Made by a program: the position numbers and the translations under genes
Part shown: piece by piece, positions 42,784 to 51,185 of the stretch
Layout: each line of letters starts with the position of its first letter
How positions within the stretch are numbered: position 1 is the stretch's first letter
Assembly: GCF_009834875.1 (NCBI RefSeq)
Contig: NZ_WVHT01000002.1
Span: forward strand, 124,001-188,000
Origin: Hufsiella arboris
Lineage (GTDB): Bacteria > Bacteroidota > Bacteroidia > Sphingobacteriales > Sphingobacteriaceae
DNA: 64,000 nt
Direction: 5' to 3'
The notes under the pieces: generated by a model
The model's input: the letters and a program-made list of their open reading frames with translations, nothing else
The model's database searches: none
Told to the model about the DNA's origin: nothing

Positions 42784-43445
42784 TCGATTGGCTCTTTGCC
42801 GTTTTCCTGAAGGATTTTATTTGTTTTTGAAAAGTGTTTGCAACCAAAGAAACCAAAACTTGCTGAGTATGGAGAGGGATGCGCGGCTTTTAAAATGTAG
42901 TGTTTTTTCTCGTCGATCAATTCGGCTTTCGACTGAGCAAACTTTCCCCAAAGAAGGAAGACGATACCTTCACGCTTTTCCGATAGTTGCTTGATCGCCT
43001 CGTCGGTAAACTCTTCCCATCCCTTTTTTTGATGTGACCCAGGCTCACCAGCATTAACGGTTAACGTTGCGTTTAAAAGTAAAACGCCCTGATCGGCCCA
43101 CTTTGTCAAATCACCTGATTTCGGTTGCTTGAAATCCGTAATGTCTTCGCTAAGCTCTTTGTAAATACTTCTTAGGGAGGGAGGTATCGTAACTCCTTTT
43201 TGAACCGAGAACGACAAACCATGCGCCTGGTTCTTCCCGTGGTAGGGATCCTGGCCGATGATGACAACTTTTACTTTGTCGAATGGTGTGTGATTAAACG
43301 CGTTAAAAATAAGGTTATTCGGAGGGTAAATAGTTTTGCCTTCAGCCTTTTCGTTTTGAAGAAATAGCTTCAGTTTCAGCATGTAATCTTTTTCAAATTC
43401 CTGATCCAGTACCTTCTTCCAGCTCTCTTCTAATTGCGATGCCAT
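42768..43445 (-). CDS. ung: Uracil-DNA glycosylase
   Basis: A 225-residue family 1 uracil-DNA glycosylase that removes uracil from DNA to start base-excision repair. VVIIGQDPYHGKNQAHGLSFSV holds the catalytic Asp in GQDPYH, WADQGVLLLNATLTV is the uracil-pocket segment, FLLWGKFAQ follows, and HPSPYSASFGFFGCKHFSKTN is the DNA-intercalating loop with the conserved His. Length is normal. It is divergent from a membrane-TPR gene with 79 bases between. Confidence 0.97.
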   Translation of the reverse strand: MASQLEESWKKVLDQEFEKDYMLKLKLFLQNEKAEGKTIYPPNNLIFNAFNHTPFDKVKVVIIGQDPYHGKNQAHGLSFSVQKGVTIPPSLRSIYKELSEDITDFKQPKSGDLTKWADQGVLLLNATLTVNAGEPGSHQKKGWEEFTDEAIKQLSEKREGIVFLLWGKFAQSKAELIDEKKHYILKAAHPSPYSASFGFFGCKHFSKTNKILQENGKEPIDWQVE

Positions 43446-43524
43446 AATTTATAATTGCTATTTATTTAACGATTAAAATGCGGATATTTGCGCTCTAAAA
43501 TTATACTATTTAACAAATATTCAC

Positions 43525-44067
43525 ATGCCTAATTTTGTTCGGTTAATCATATCGTTTGCGCTTCTCGGAGCGAGTGTCGCACTTTTTATATTTGGACACT
43601 GGGGGTGGGGAATCCCGGCATTTTTGTTGGCGATTATTGTTTTCGTTACGTTTTTCTTTAATGAAAATATGCTTATTGCGCAGTATTTTTTAAGAAAAGA
43701 AAATATGGAGAAAGCGCAGCAGTGGCTCGATAACATCAAAAATTACGAGAAGCAATTAATTCGTGCACAACACGGATACTACAACCTGCTTATTGGGTTA
43801 ATTGAATCGCGTAAAGCTCCGATGCAATCTGAGAAATATTTCAAACGCGCGCTTTCGCTTGGAATGACAATGGATCACAACGTAGCTCTTGCTAAGCTTA
43901 GCCTCGCTGGAATTGCGATGGCAAAACGAAATAAACGCGAAGCCACAATGTATTTACAGGAAGCTAAGAAAGCTGACAAAAATAAGTTGCTGGCAGATCA
44001 GATAAAAATGATGCAGGGCCAGATGACCCAGATGGATAGAACGATAATAAAGGGCGGCTACAGGTAA
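43525..44067 (+). CDS. Membrane protein with TPR-like helices
   Basis: A 180-residue protein, not assigned to a named family. Two adjacent N-terminal hydrophobic segments (about 5-22 and 27-46) form a membrane hairpin; the rest (about 55-165) consists of amphipathic helices with TPR-like pattern (ENMEKAQQWLDNI, APMQSEKYFKRALSLG, AKRNKREATMYLQEAKKAD). It probably anchors a small protein-interaction domain on the cytoplasmic face. No partner is evident. Confidence 0.75.
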   Translation: MPNFVRLIISFALLGASVALFIFGHWGWGIPAFLLAIIVFVTFFFNENMLIAQYFLRKENMEKAQQWLDNIKNYEKQLIRAQHGYYNLLIGLIESRKAPMQSEKYFKRALSLGMTMDHNVALAKLSLAGIAMAKRNKREATMYLQEAKKADKNKLLADQIKMMQGQMTQMDRTIIKGGYR

Positions 44068-44072
44068 GTCTC

Positions 44073-44288
44073 TTACTTGTCGTTCAGATGGTCAAACCTG
44101 CTGAAATTATCTGATTCAGATATTTTCGCGATCAAGTCATCTTCGGTGTTGAGACTTTTGAAGCTGAAAAAGCTTTGCTCTGTTTGAATTCGCTTTAGCA
44201 GTTGATTGATAAATCCCAGATCAAAATCGTCTTTACGTAGTTTAATCAGGTATTCGTGTTCCGTAATTTCAAGACTTGATGTTTTCAT
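44073..44288 (-). CDS. Small protein of unknown function, antitoxin-like size
   Basis: A 71-residue acidic protein, not recognised (start MKTSSLEITEHEYLIKLRKD). The N-terminal part resembles the beta-strand plus helix opening of small antitoxin-like proteins seen in Bacteroidota, but no toxin gene adjoins it: the neighbours are lysS upstream and the membrane-TPR gene downstream (convergent, five bases). Treated as an orphan. Confidence 0.5.
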   Translation of the reverse strand: MKTSSLEITEHEYLIKLRKDDFDLGFINQLLKRIQTEQSFFSFKSLNTEDDLIAKISESDNFSRFDHLNDK

Positions 44289-44316
44289 AAAACAGTTTTA
44301 GCGACTTCTAAAATAG

Positions 44317-44350
44317 AAAAAGCCGGTAACATGAATGTTTACCGGCTTTT
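44317..44350. terminator. Hairpin terminator after lysS
   Basis: A stem of about 12 bp (AAAAGCCGGTAA, TTACCGGCTTTT) with a small loop lies between the end of lysS and the small gene at 44288, both on the minus strand. It separates the two transcripts. Confidence 0.8.
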
Positions 44351-44370
44351 ATCTTTTTGTTAAGTTTTTA

Positions 44371-46089
44371 TTAGCTAAACCAGCTCATCACCAGGTCTTT
44401 TGATAAAGAAGGGATTTCCAGTTTGAGCTTTTTGCGCATTCCGCCTAAATCATTAAAAACTTTATTAGGGTTTGCATTTTTCAGATCATCGACGGTATTT
44501 ATTCCCATCTTATTTAGTACCGGGACCCACTCGAGTGGTACGCCTACTTCCACGAAATCTTCGGGAACCGGCACTTTGGCTTGTTTTTCAGGTCGCATTT
44601 GCGGAAAGAACAATACGTCCTGTATGCTTGTCTGGTTAGTCATCAACATAGCCAGGCGGTCAATGCCGATGCCGATGCCGGCAGTTGGAGGCATGCCGTA
44701 TTCTAATGAGCGTAAGAAATCATAGTCAATAAACATCGCTTCATCATCTCCGCGTTCCATTAATTTCACCTGCTCCTCAAACCGCTCACGCTGATCGAGG
44801 GGATCGTTTAACTCGCTGTAGGCGTTTGCTATTTCTTTTCCGTTCACCATCAATTCGAAGCGTTCAACCAAGCCTTTTTTGCTTCGGTGCTTTTTAGTCA
44901 GCGGACTCATCTCTACCGGATAATCGATAATAAAAGTAGGCTGGATGTAGTTCCCTTCGCACTTTTCTCCAAAGATTTCGTCGATCAGCTTGCCTTTACC
45001 CATCGTATCATTCACTGGAATGTTCAGTTGTTTGCAAACATCACGCAGGCCAGCTTCATCCATTTCGCTTACATCAAAACCTGTATATTCCTTAATTGCA
45101 TCGAACATGCTGATACGTTTGTAAGGAGCCTGAAAGTCGATTTCCTTGTCGCCAACTTTTACTTTAGTTGTGCCGTTGGTAGCAATGGCAACTTGTTCAA
45201 GTAATTGCTCGGTAGTTTCCATCATCCAGATATAATCCTGGTAAGCTACGTAAAACTCAAGCACGGTAAACTCGGGATTATGTGTGCGGTCCATCCCTTC
45301 ATTCCGGAAGTTCCGGCTAAATTCATATACCCAATCAAAACCACCCACGATCAGCCTTTTCAAATACAATTCGTTGGCAATTCGCATATATAGAGGAATG
45401 TCCAATGCATTATGATGTGAAATAAATGGCCTCGCAGTGGCGCCGCCCGGAATGCTTTGTAAAACGGGCGTATCAACCTCAAGTGCGCCACGCTCGTTCA
45501 AAAAGTCGCGGATGGTGTTTTTTAATATGGTTATCTTTTTAAATGTGTCTTTTACTCCAGGGTTTACTACCAGGTCGACATATCGTTGTCGATACCGGAA
45601 TTCAGGATCAGTAACTGCATCGTAAACCTTTCCATCAGCTTCTTTTACGACGGGAAGCGGTTTTAAAGATTTTGATAAAACGGTTAACTGGCTGGCATGA
45701 ATAGAAATTTCTCCGGTTTGAGTTGTAAACACGTAGCCTTTGATACCAACGAAGTCGCCGATGTCAAGCAGTTTTTTAAACACTGTATTATAGAGAGTTT
45801 TATCTTCATCCGGACAAATTTCGTCGCGTTTAATATAAACCTGGATCCTGCCAGTTCCATCCTGTAATTCGGCAAAGGAAGCATTCCCCATAATTCGTCG
45901 GCTCATAATACGTCCGGCGATACTGATATTTTTATAGGAGGTTTTATCGCGCTCGTAGTTTGCTTTAATGTCGTCAGCCGTAACATTCACTTCAAATGCT
46001 TCTGCAGGATACGGATCAATACCCAGGTTTCTTAATTCCTGTAAAGCGTTACGGCGTAATAACTCCTGTTCGGATAATGCTATACTCAT
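44371..46089 (-). CDS. lysS: Lysyl-tRNA synthetase, class II
   Basis: A 572-residue enzyme charging tRNA-Lys. The OB-fold anticodon-binding domain (about 50-160, ISIAGRIMSRRIMGNASFAELQD) precedes the class II core with motif 2 FSRNFRNEGMDRTHNPEFTVLE near residue 258 and motif 3 GIGIGIDRLAMLMTN near 480. About 70 extra residues follow motif 3 (VPEDFVEVGVPLEWVPVLNKMG and a helix-hairpin-like VDDLKNANPNKVFNDLGGMR), an extension that bacterial LysS such as E. coli lacks and that looks like a small helix-hairpin-helix-type domain seen in Bacteroidota enzymes. Confidence 0.96.
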   Translation of the reverse strand: MSIALSEQELLRRNALQELRNLGIDPYPAEAFEVNVTADDIKANYERDKTSYKNISIAGRIMSRRIMGNASFAELQDGTGRIQVYIKRDEICPDEDKTLYNTVFKKLLDIGDFVGIKGYVFTTQTGEISIHASQLTVLSKSLKPLPVVKEADGKVYDAVTDPEFRYRQRYVDLVVNPGVKDTFKKITILKNTIRDFLNERGALEVDTPVLQSIPGGATARPFISHHNALDIPLYMRIANELYLKRLIVGGFDWVYEFSRNFRNEGMDRTHNPEFTVLEFYVAYQDYIWMMETTEQLLEQVAIATNGTTKVKVGDKEIDFQAPYKRISMFDAIKEYTGFDVSEMDEAGLRDVCKQLNIPVNDTMGKGKLIDEIFGEKCEGNYIQPTFIIDYPVEMSPLTKKHRSKKGLVERFELMVNGKEIANAYSELNDPLDQRERFEEQVKLMERGDDEAMFIDYDFLRSLEYGMPPTAGIGIGIDRLAMLMTNQTSIQDVLFFPQMRPEKQAKVPVPEDFVEVGVPLEWVPVLNKMGINTVDDLKNANPNKVFNDLGGMRKKLKLEIPSLSKDLVMSWFS

Positions 46090-46103
46090 CTAAAAAATTT
46101 TTG

Positions 46104-46111
46104 CAAAAATA
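46104..46111 (-). promoter_or_regulatory. -7 element of lysS
   Basis: Minus-strand TATTTTTG matches TAnnTTTG, 14 bases before the lysS start codon and just after the terminator-like hairpin of the upstream gene. Confidence 0.4.
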
Positions 46112-46117
46112 AAATTT

Positions 46118-46137
46118 AACGCCCAAAGTTGGGCGCT
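46118..46137 (-). terminator. Possible terminator after the acyl-CoA ligase gene
   Basis: CGCCCAA (46120-46126) pairs with TTGGGCG (46129-46135); on the minus strand a T-rich stretch follows. It separates the ligase gene from lysS. Confidence 0.5.
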
Positions 46138-46165
46138 TTAATAAAGGTTTTCGATAGAAGTCTAA

Positions 46166-48079
46166 TTAATCAACAGCTTCTTCCTGTTCGTACATTTCGT
46201 TAATGACGTCGGAATACTTGTTTTCTATGACTTTACGTTTGGCTTTAAGTGTTGGCGTAATTTCTCCGTCTTCAATCGTAAATGGATTTCGTTTTACCTT
46301 AAAGTGTTTGATACGCTCGAATTTTGCAAGCTCAGCGGATAGACGTTTAATGTCCTGGCCAATCCAGTCGATTATTTCCGGCTCGTCAATAAACATTTCA
46401 GAGCGCTGGAAAAATTCCTCTTTCAGGCCAAAAGTTTCCTGAAGCGCTTCCTTTGAAGGCGCAACAATCGCTGTTATGTAATCACGTTTATCTCCAACCA
46501 AAAAGATCTGCTCAATGCGCTGACTTTTGAGATAAGTGTTTTCAACCGGCGTTGGATAGATATTTTTCCCAAACGCGTTTACAAGCATATTTTTTATCCG
46601 GTCAGTGATTTGAAGGTTTCCCTGGTAAAATCTTCCGATATCGCCGGTATGGAACCAACCGTCTTTGTCAATCACTAATTCTGTTTCCTGCGGCTTGTTC
46701 CAATAGCCTTTCATTACACAGTGTCCGCGGACAATTATTTCTCCTTCTCCGGTAATAAGTTCGGGATCAAATGTATGGTGGGTTTGTATAGAAACGAATT
46801 CTTTAGTTTCTACGTCTTGTATGCCAACTTCAATACCGGGTATAACGCGGCCAACGGTGCCATAAACCTGCCGGTCAAATTCAGTTACCGACATAACAGG
46901 TGATGTTTCAGTCAAGCCGAATCCTTCGAGGATAATGATTCCCAGGTTTCCGAAAAACTCTCCGATGTTCTTAGGTAAAGCCGCACCTCCTGAAATCATA
47001 AATTTCAACCGGCCACCGGTTTTTTCTTTTATCTTGCTGAAAACCAATCGGTCGGCCAGGTTATGCTTGATATTCAAAAGGATACCCGGTTTTTTTCCAG
47101 ACTCTTTACTTTCCCTGTAGGCTTTTCCGGTTTGCATCGCCCAGTTGAAGATATCGGCCTTGATGCCACCGTTCGCTGTAGCGTTTTTAATAGCTTTGTC
47201 ATGAATACGTTCCAGCAAACGCGGAACTACATTCATCACTGTAGGCCGTACTTCAGCCATATTACGGGCAAGAAGTTCCAGGCTTTCCGCGAAAGCGATC
47301 TGACACCCCTGTGCGCAGCAAACGTAATAAGTTGCGGTACGTTCGAAAACGTGTGATAATGGCAGGAAGGATAAAAACAAGTCGGTTTTTTCAATTACCG
47401 GGATTTGCTCGAGGCAAACTTTCACATTTTCTACAAAGTTGGCGTGCGTAAGCATAACACCCTTCGGGATGCCTGTTGTGCCGGATGTGTAGATCAATGA
47501 CGATACATCAGATCGCATAATTGCTTCGCGAGTTGCATCGATCTGTGCCTTATAACCCGAAACAGTACGTTTGCCTTCCGTTAACAGATCGCTGAAACTG
47601 ATTACTCCGGCGTTTATTGAAATTCCTTTGCAATGCTTTTCATAATCGTCAAAGGATGGAATGATACGTTCAAGTTCCGGGCAATTATTAGCGATTTTCA
47701 GAATTTTTTTAAATAGAAACGGACTGCCTACCAGGATACATCGCGAGCCCGAATCATTTAAAATGTATTCGATTTCTGATTCAGAAAGAGTAGGGTAGAT
47801 AGACACGTTAATTGCACCTATTTGTTGTAGCCCCTGGTCATAGTAAACATACTCCGGCGAGTTTTCAATAAGCAGCGCAAGCCGGTCGCCCTTTTGAATG
47901 CCTATTTCAAGAAAATATGAAGAAAGGGCGTCAGCATTTTCAAGTGCCGTTTTGTAGGAAATTTCCTTCCACGATTGCCCGGATTTTTCTAATAAAAACG
48001 GATGAGATTCAGGGTGAATGGTTTCAACAACATTCCTTAATAGTTTCGGGATCGTTGTGAATTCGTTAATCAGGTTCAT
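46166..48079 (-). CDS. Long-chain fatty acid-CoA ligase (AMP-forming)
   Basis: A 637-residue adenylating enzyme that activates fatty acids to acyl-CoA through an acyl-AMP. The ATP loop is LIYTSGTTGIPKGVMLTH near residue 190; ILEGFGLTETSPVMS near 385 and the GWFHTGDIGRFYQGN and DRIKNMLVNAFGKNIYPTPVE motifs follow in the C-terminal part. The size and the LPLSHVFERT segment match the FadD15/long-chain type. ATG 48079 (MNLINEFTTIPKLL) is preferred to a TTG at 48103. It may work with fatty acids imported by the FadL-type protein at 16.9-18.4 kb. Confidence 0.93.
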   Translation of the reverse strand: MNLINEFTTIPKLLRNVVETIHPESHPFLLEKSGQSWKEISYKTALENADALSSYFLEIGIQKGDRLALLIENSPEYVYYDQGLQQIGAINVSIYPTLSESEIEYILNDSGSRCILVGSPFLFKKILKIANNCPELERIIPSFDDYEKHCKGISINAGVISFSDLLTEGKRTVSGYKAQIDATREAIMRSDVSSLIYTSGTTGIPKGVMLTHANFVENVKVCLEQIPVIEKTDLFLSFLPLSHVFERTATYYVCCAQGCQIAFAESLELLARNMAEVRPTVMNVVPRLLERIHDKAIKNATANGGIKADIFNWAMQTGKAYRESKESGKKPGILLNIKHNLADRLVFSKIKEKTGGRLKFMISGGAALPKNIGEFFGNLGIIILEGFGLTETSPVMSVTEFDRQVYGTVGRVIPGIEVGIQDVETKEFVSIQTHHTFDPELITGEGEIIVRGHCVMKGYWNKPQETELVIDKDGWFHTGDIGRFYQGNLQITDRIKNMLVNAFGKNIYPTPVENTYLKSQRIEQIFLVGDKRDYITAIVAPSKEALQETFGLKEEFFQRSEMFIDEPEIIDWIGQDIKRLSAELAKFERIKHFKVKRNPFTIEDGEITPTLKAKRKVIENKYSDVINEMYEQEEAVD

Positions 48080-48125
48080 TTTATAGCCAGTAATTCTGAA
48101 CAATATTAAACAATACTGTTATAAA

Positions 48126-48155
48126 ACAAAAGGCCGTTAAATAACAGCCTTTTAA
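48126..48155 (-). terminator. Terminator of the isc operon
   Basis: AAAAGGC (48128-48134) pairs with GCCTTTT (48147-48153), continued by GTT/AAC after one mismatch. It lies just downstream of iscA on the minus strand. Confidence 0.55.
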
Positions 48156-48179
48156 AACACATTGTAATAATTTAATTTA

Positions 48180-48506
48180 TTAAACCGAAAAGCTTTCACC
48201 ACAGCCACACGTGCGTGAGGCATTTGGATTGTGGAAGTTAAAGCCCTTGCCGTTCAATCCATCTGAAAAATCGAGTTCGGTTCCTGCGAGGTACAAAAAT
48301 GACTTCATATCTAGCGCCATCCTTACACCTTTATCATCAAAAAACTGGTCGCCGGGCTTTTCTTCGTTGTCGAAGTCGAGATTGTAAGACAATCCTGAAC
48401 AACCGCCGCCTTTAACTGATACGCGTAAAAAGTATGATGAATCCAGGCCTGCATTTTGTATCAGGTCTTCAATTTTACTTTTCGCTTTATCTGTAACTGT
48501 TACCAT
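48180..48506 (-). CDS. iscA: A-type iron-sulfur carrier protein (IscA/SufA/ErpA-like)
   Basis: A 108-residue carrier that passes Fe-S clusters to apoproteins. The three ligand cysteines are in VKGGGCSGLSYNLDF (near residue 36) and the C-terminal TCGCGESF (near 101 and 103). It is the last gene of the iscS-iscU-iscA order. Unlike the other gaps in the operon, the 82 bases before it to iscU hold a repetitive AT-rich sequence. Confidence 0.93.
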   Translation of the reverse strand: MVTVTDKAKSKIEDLIQNAGLDSSYFLRVSVKGGGCSGLSYNLDFDNEEKPGDQFFDDKGVRMALDMKSFLYLAGTELDFSDGLNGKGFNFHNPNASRTCGCGESFSV

Positions 48507-48510
48507 AATT

Positions 48511-48570
48511 AGATTTGAGATTTAGAATTTAGATTTGAAATGGGCGCTATCTGCCTGATATCTCAAATCT
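48511..48570. repeat. Imperfect GATTT-type simple repeat with an 11-bp inverted pair
   Basis: Between iscU and iscA, AGATTTGAGAT (48511-48521) is inverted at 48560-48570 (ATCTCAAATCT). Between and around the arms are degenerate copies of the same unit (TTTAGAATTTAG, AGATTTGAAAT, CTCATATCTGACATCT). Units of this AGATTTGAG/AGATTTAG kind form intergenic repeats in related genomes as far as I recall. Confidence 0.65.
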
Positions 48571-48588
48571 CATATCTGACATCTTCTA

Positions 48589-49002
48589 TCAGTGATGCGC
48601 TTTTTCTTCAACTAACGCTTCTAATCCGTTTTTTACACGGTAGTCGTTAATTGCTGCTTTTATAGCGTCTTCTGCCAAAACAGAGCAGTGGATTTTTACC
48701 GGCGGCAAAGCCAGCTCTTCTACGATATCCATGTTGTCAATTTTTACGGCATCATCTATCGTTTTACCTTTAAGCCATTCTGTAGCTAATGATGACGAAG
48801 CGATTGCAGAACCGCATCCAAAAGTTTTAAATTTTGCGTCGGTGATCACATGATTTTCATCAACTTCAATCTGCAGACGCATTACATCGCCACATTCCGG
48901 CGCTCCCACCAAGCCAGTCCCAACTTTAGAACTGCTTTTATCCAAGGTTCCAACGTTTCTTGGATTAGTATAATGATCGATTACCTTTTCTGAGTAAGCC
49001 AT
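48589..49002 (-). CDS. iscU: Iron-sulfur cluster scaffold protein IscU
   Basis: A 137-residue scaffold on which 2Fe-2S clusters are built. Conserved cysteines are in GAPECGDVMRLQI (near residue 37), FGCGSAIASSS (near 63) and KIHCSVLAEDAI (near 106); the LPPVKIHCS segment is the form of the chaperone-recognition LPPVK motif. It lies 27 bases behind iscS. HscA, HscB and ferredoxin genes do not follow. Confidence 0.97.
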   Translation of the reverse strand: MAYSEKVIDHYTNPRNVGTLDKSSSKVGTGLVGAPECGDVMRLQIEVDENHVITDAKFKTFGCGSAIASSSLATEWLKGKTIDDAVKIDNMDIVEELALPPVKIHCSVLAEDAIKAAINDYRVKNGLEALVEEKAHH

Positions 49003-49029
49003 TTTATTTACGATTTACAATTTTTTAAA

Positions 49030-50241
49030 TTAATGTTCAACCCATTCAACCTTGTCAAGATCGATACCTTCTTTGAACATTTCCCAAAGAGGTGAAAGAT
49101 CACGCAAGTGGTTTACAGCTTTTTTTGTTTGCTCAATAGCATAGTCAACTTCTTCTTCGGTAGTAAATCTGCCTAATCCAAAACGGATAGAAGAATGTGC
49201 CAAATCATCTGACAGCCCTAAGCTTTTCAATACGTAAGAAGGTTCCAGTGAGGCTGAAGTACAAGCAGATCCTGAGGATACCGCAAGGTCTTTCATCGCC
49301 ATCATTAAGCCTTCACCTTCCACATACTTGAAAGAAATATTTGCAACATGCGGCAAACGGTGCTCAACGTTACCATTTACGTAACTTTCCTCCATTTGTG
49401 TTAATGATGCCTGAAGTTTGTCTCGCAATGCTGAAAGTCTTTTAGCTTCGTCCGCCATTTCTAAACGGCATAACTCACATGCTTTGCCGAAACCTACAAT
49501 TCCGGGAACATTTAATGTTCCGGAACGCATACCACGTTCGTGGCCTCCGCCATCCATTTGTGCGGTAACTTTTACCCTTGGGTTTTTACGGCGCACGTAA
49601 AGAGCTCCAACACCTTTCGGGCCATACATCTTATGTGCTGAAAATGCCAATAAGTCTATCCCGTCTTCCAAAACATTTACAGGGATCTTTCCAACCGCTT
49701 GTGTCGCGTCAGTGAAAAATAGAGCACCATGTTTATGTGCGATCGCAGCAATCTCCTTTACAGGTTGGATAACTCCGATCTCGTTATTTCCATACATTAT
49801 AGTAACAAGGATCGTCTTATCGGTAATAGAGCTTTCAAGCAGATCAAGATCAACCAGTCCATCTTCTTTAACAGGAAGATAGGTAACAGTTCCGCCTAAT
49901 TTTTCAACGTGTTTGCAGGCATCTAATATTGCTTTATGTTCTGTAACGCAGGTAATGATGTGATTACCTTTGTCTTTATACATTTCAAAAACACCTTTAA
50001 TTGCAAGGTTATCTGATTCAGTTGCGCCTGAAGTGAAGATAATTTCCTTCTCATTGGCACCAATTAATTTAGCAACCTGCTCACGCGAATAGTCTACGCC
50101 TTCTTCAGCAGCCCATCCAAAAGCATGGTTACGGCTGGCCGCATTGCCAAACTTTTGATTAAAGTACGGCAACATTGCTTCCAGAACACGAGGGTCCATT
50201 GGCGTTGTTGCGTTATTATCAAGATATATCGGAAGATTCAT
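49030..50241 (-). CDS. iscS: Cysteine desulfurase IscS
   Basis: A 403-residue PLP enzyme that takes sulfur from cysteine for Fe-S clusters and tRNA thiolation. The start region [19 protein letters not shown] is typical; the PLP lysine is in [20 protein letters not shown] near residue 205 and the active cysteine in [16 protein letters not shown] near 330. ATG 50241 is used; an in-frame start at 50271 would add ten atypical residues. First gene of the iscSUA operon. Confidence 0.97.
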   Translation of the reverse strand: MNLPIYLDNNATTPMDPRVLEAMLPYFNQKFGNAASRNHAFGWAAEEGVDYSREQVAKLIGANEKEIIFTSGATESDNLAIKGVFEMYKDKGNHIITCVTEHKAILDACKHVEKLGGTVTYLPVKEDGLVDLDLLESSITDKTILVTIMYGNNEIGVIQPVKEIAAIAHKHGALFFTDATQAVGKIPVNVLEDGIDLLAFSAHKMYGPKGVGALYVRRKNPRVKVTAQMDGGGHERGMRSGTLNVPGIVGFGKACELCRLEMADEAKRLSALRDKLQASLTQMEESYVNGNVEHRLPHVANISFKYVEGEGLMMAMKDLAVSSGSACTSASLEPSYVLKSLGLSDDLAHSSIRFGLGRFTTEEEVDYAIEQTKKAVNHLRDLSPLWEMFKEGIDLDKVEWVEH

Positions 50242-50268
50242 ATCAAAATTAAGTTTTAAAACTATGCA

Positions 50269-50302
50269 CAAATATACGAAAACTTAAACGGTATTAGTCA
50301 AA
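50269..50302 (-). promoter_or_regulatory. Promoter of the iscSUA operon
   Basis: Minus-strand TATATTTG (50269-50276) is a full -7 match, with TTTG at 50299-50302 upstream and a 22-base spacer, the expected Bacteroidota spacing. The iscS start codon is 27 bases downstream. Confidence 0.65.
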
Positions 50303-50356
50303 CGAATGCCATTGTAATGTCGGTTTTAATGGTCATCTTTATGCCATATAAGAGCT

Positions 50357-50779
50357 ATGAAGCACATCGAGCATATTGGTATCGCCGTTAAAAGTATTGA
50401 TGCGGCAGAACTTATCTACAAAAAAATTCTAGGATCATCATCGTATAAACGGGAAGAAATTTTATCGGAAAATGTGCTGACCTCGTTCTTTCAAATAGGA
50501 GACAGTAAAGTAGAGCTGCTCGAGTCAATCACTTCCGATGGGCCGGTAGCTAAATTCCTTGAAAAGAGAGGGGAGGGAATTCATCATATAGCATTTGCCG
50601 TTGACGATATATATTCTGAAATGAGCCGGTTAAAACAGGAAGGTTTCATTCTTCTGTCGGACGAGCCGAAAAAAGGTGCGGACAATAAATTGGTTTGTTT
50701 CATTCATCCCAAGGACACTTCGGGTGTATTAATTGAGCTTTGCCAGGAAATCAGCCAGCCCGTAAATAGCAGAGGTTGA
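50357..50779 (+). CDS. mce: Methylmalonyl-CoA epimerase
   Basis: A 140-residue vicinal-oxygen-chelate fold enzyme interconverting (R)- and (S)-methylmalonyl-CoA, linking propionyl-CoA and succinyl-CoA metabolism. Metal ligands are visible: His in IEHIGIAVKS (residue 6), His in IHHIAFAVDD (near 76) and Glu in GVLIELCQE (near 130). GDSKVELLESI is also typical. Methylmalonyl-CoA mutase genes are not in the window. Confidence 0.94.
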   Translation: MKHIEHIGIAVKSIDAAELIYKKILGSSSYKREEILSENVLTSFFQIGDSKVELLESITSDGPVAKFLEKRGEGIHHIAFAVDDIYSEMSRLKQEGFILLSDEPKKGADNKLVCFIHPKDTSGVLIELCQEISQPVNSRG

Positions 50780-50842
50780 ATATGTATCAGTTTTGACTCC
50801 ACAAGAACTTGAAAATTATTTTTTAATTTTATTTTAAAAAGC

Positions 50843-50850
50843 TATATTTG
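50843..50850 (+). promoter_or_regulatory. -7 element of rpmE2
   Basis: TATATTTG is a full consensus match, 24 bases before ATG 50875. The leader contains AAGAAGGAA, a possible weak Shine-Dalgarno sequence. No -33 TTG at the usual spacing. Confidence 0.5.
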
Positions 50851-50874
50851 CGCCTCTTAAAAAGAAGGAATATC

Positions 50875-51123
50875 ATGAAGGCTGACTTACATCCAAAAAA
50901 TTATAGATTAGTTGTATTTAAAGACATGTCTAACGACTATGCTTTTTTAACCAAATCATGCATTGAATCGAAAGAATCAATCAAATGGGAAGATGGTAAC
51001 GAATATCCGCTTATAAAGCTGGAGATCTCACATACATCTCACCCTTTTTATACTGGTAAAATGAAATTGGTTGACACTGCCGGACGTATTGACAAGTTCC
51101 GCAGCCGTTACAACAAAAAATAA
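50875..51123 (+). CDS. rpmE2: Ribosomal protein L31, type B (zinc-independent)
   Basis: An 82-residue 50S subunit protein. [19 protein letters not shown] is the L31 type B start, and [21 protein letters not shown] the signature near residue 53. It lacks the CxxC zinc motifs of type A L31; the only Cys is in TKSCIES. This form is the normal one in Bacteroidota. ATG 50875 matches the family start. It has its own -7 element and terminator. Confidence 0.97.
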   Translation: MKADLHPKNYRLVVFKDMSNDYAFLTKSCIESKESIKWEDGNEYPLIKLEISHTSHPFYTGKMKLVDTAGRIDKFRSRYNKK

Positions 51124-51144
51124 TCATTTTTAAAATATAATCTG

Positions 51145-51176
51145 AAGTCCCGTTTTCACAGACGGGACTTTTTTTA
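51145..51176 (+). terminator. Strong terminator after rpmE2
   Basis: A 9-bp perfect stem (AAGTCCCGT 51145-51153, ACGGGACTT 51162-51170) followed by a T run. The T run also forms part of the -7 element of the next gene. Confidence 0.85.
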
Positions 51177-51182
51177 TTTTTG
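51175..51182 (+). promoter_or_regulatory. -7 element abutting the GlmU-like gene
   Basis: TATTTTTG matches TAnnTTTG and ends three bases before ATG 51186, inside the T tail of the rpmE2 terminator. If real, transcription starts at the initiation codon. The T run makes a chance match possible. Confidence 0.35.
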
Positions 51183-51185
51183 CGC

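Noticed and set aside
44073-44288. Toxin-antitoxin system
   Set aside because: The 71-residue protein has antitoxin-like size only; no toxin-like partner adjoins it on either side.
48507-48588. Possible CRISPR-like or phage-related repeat between iscU and iscA
   Set aside because: The units are short, degenerate and without unique spacers of constant length; no cas gene is present.
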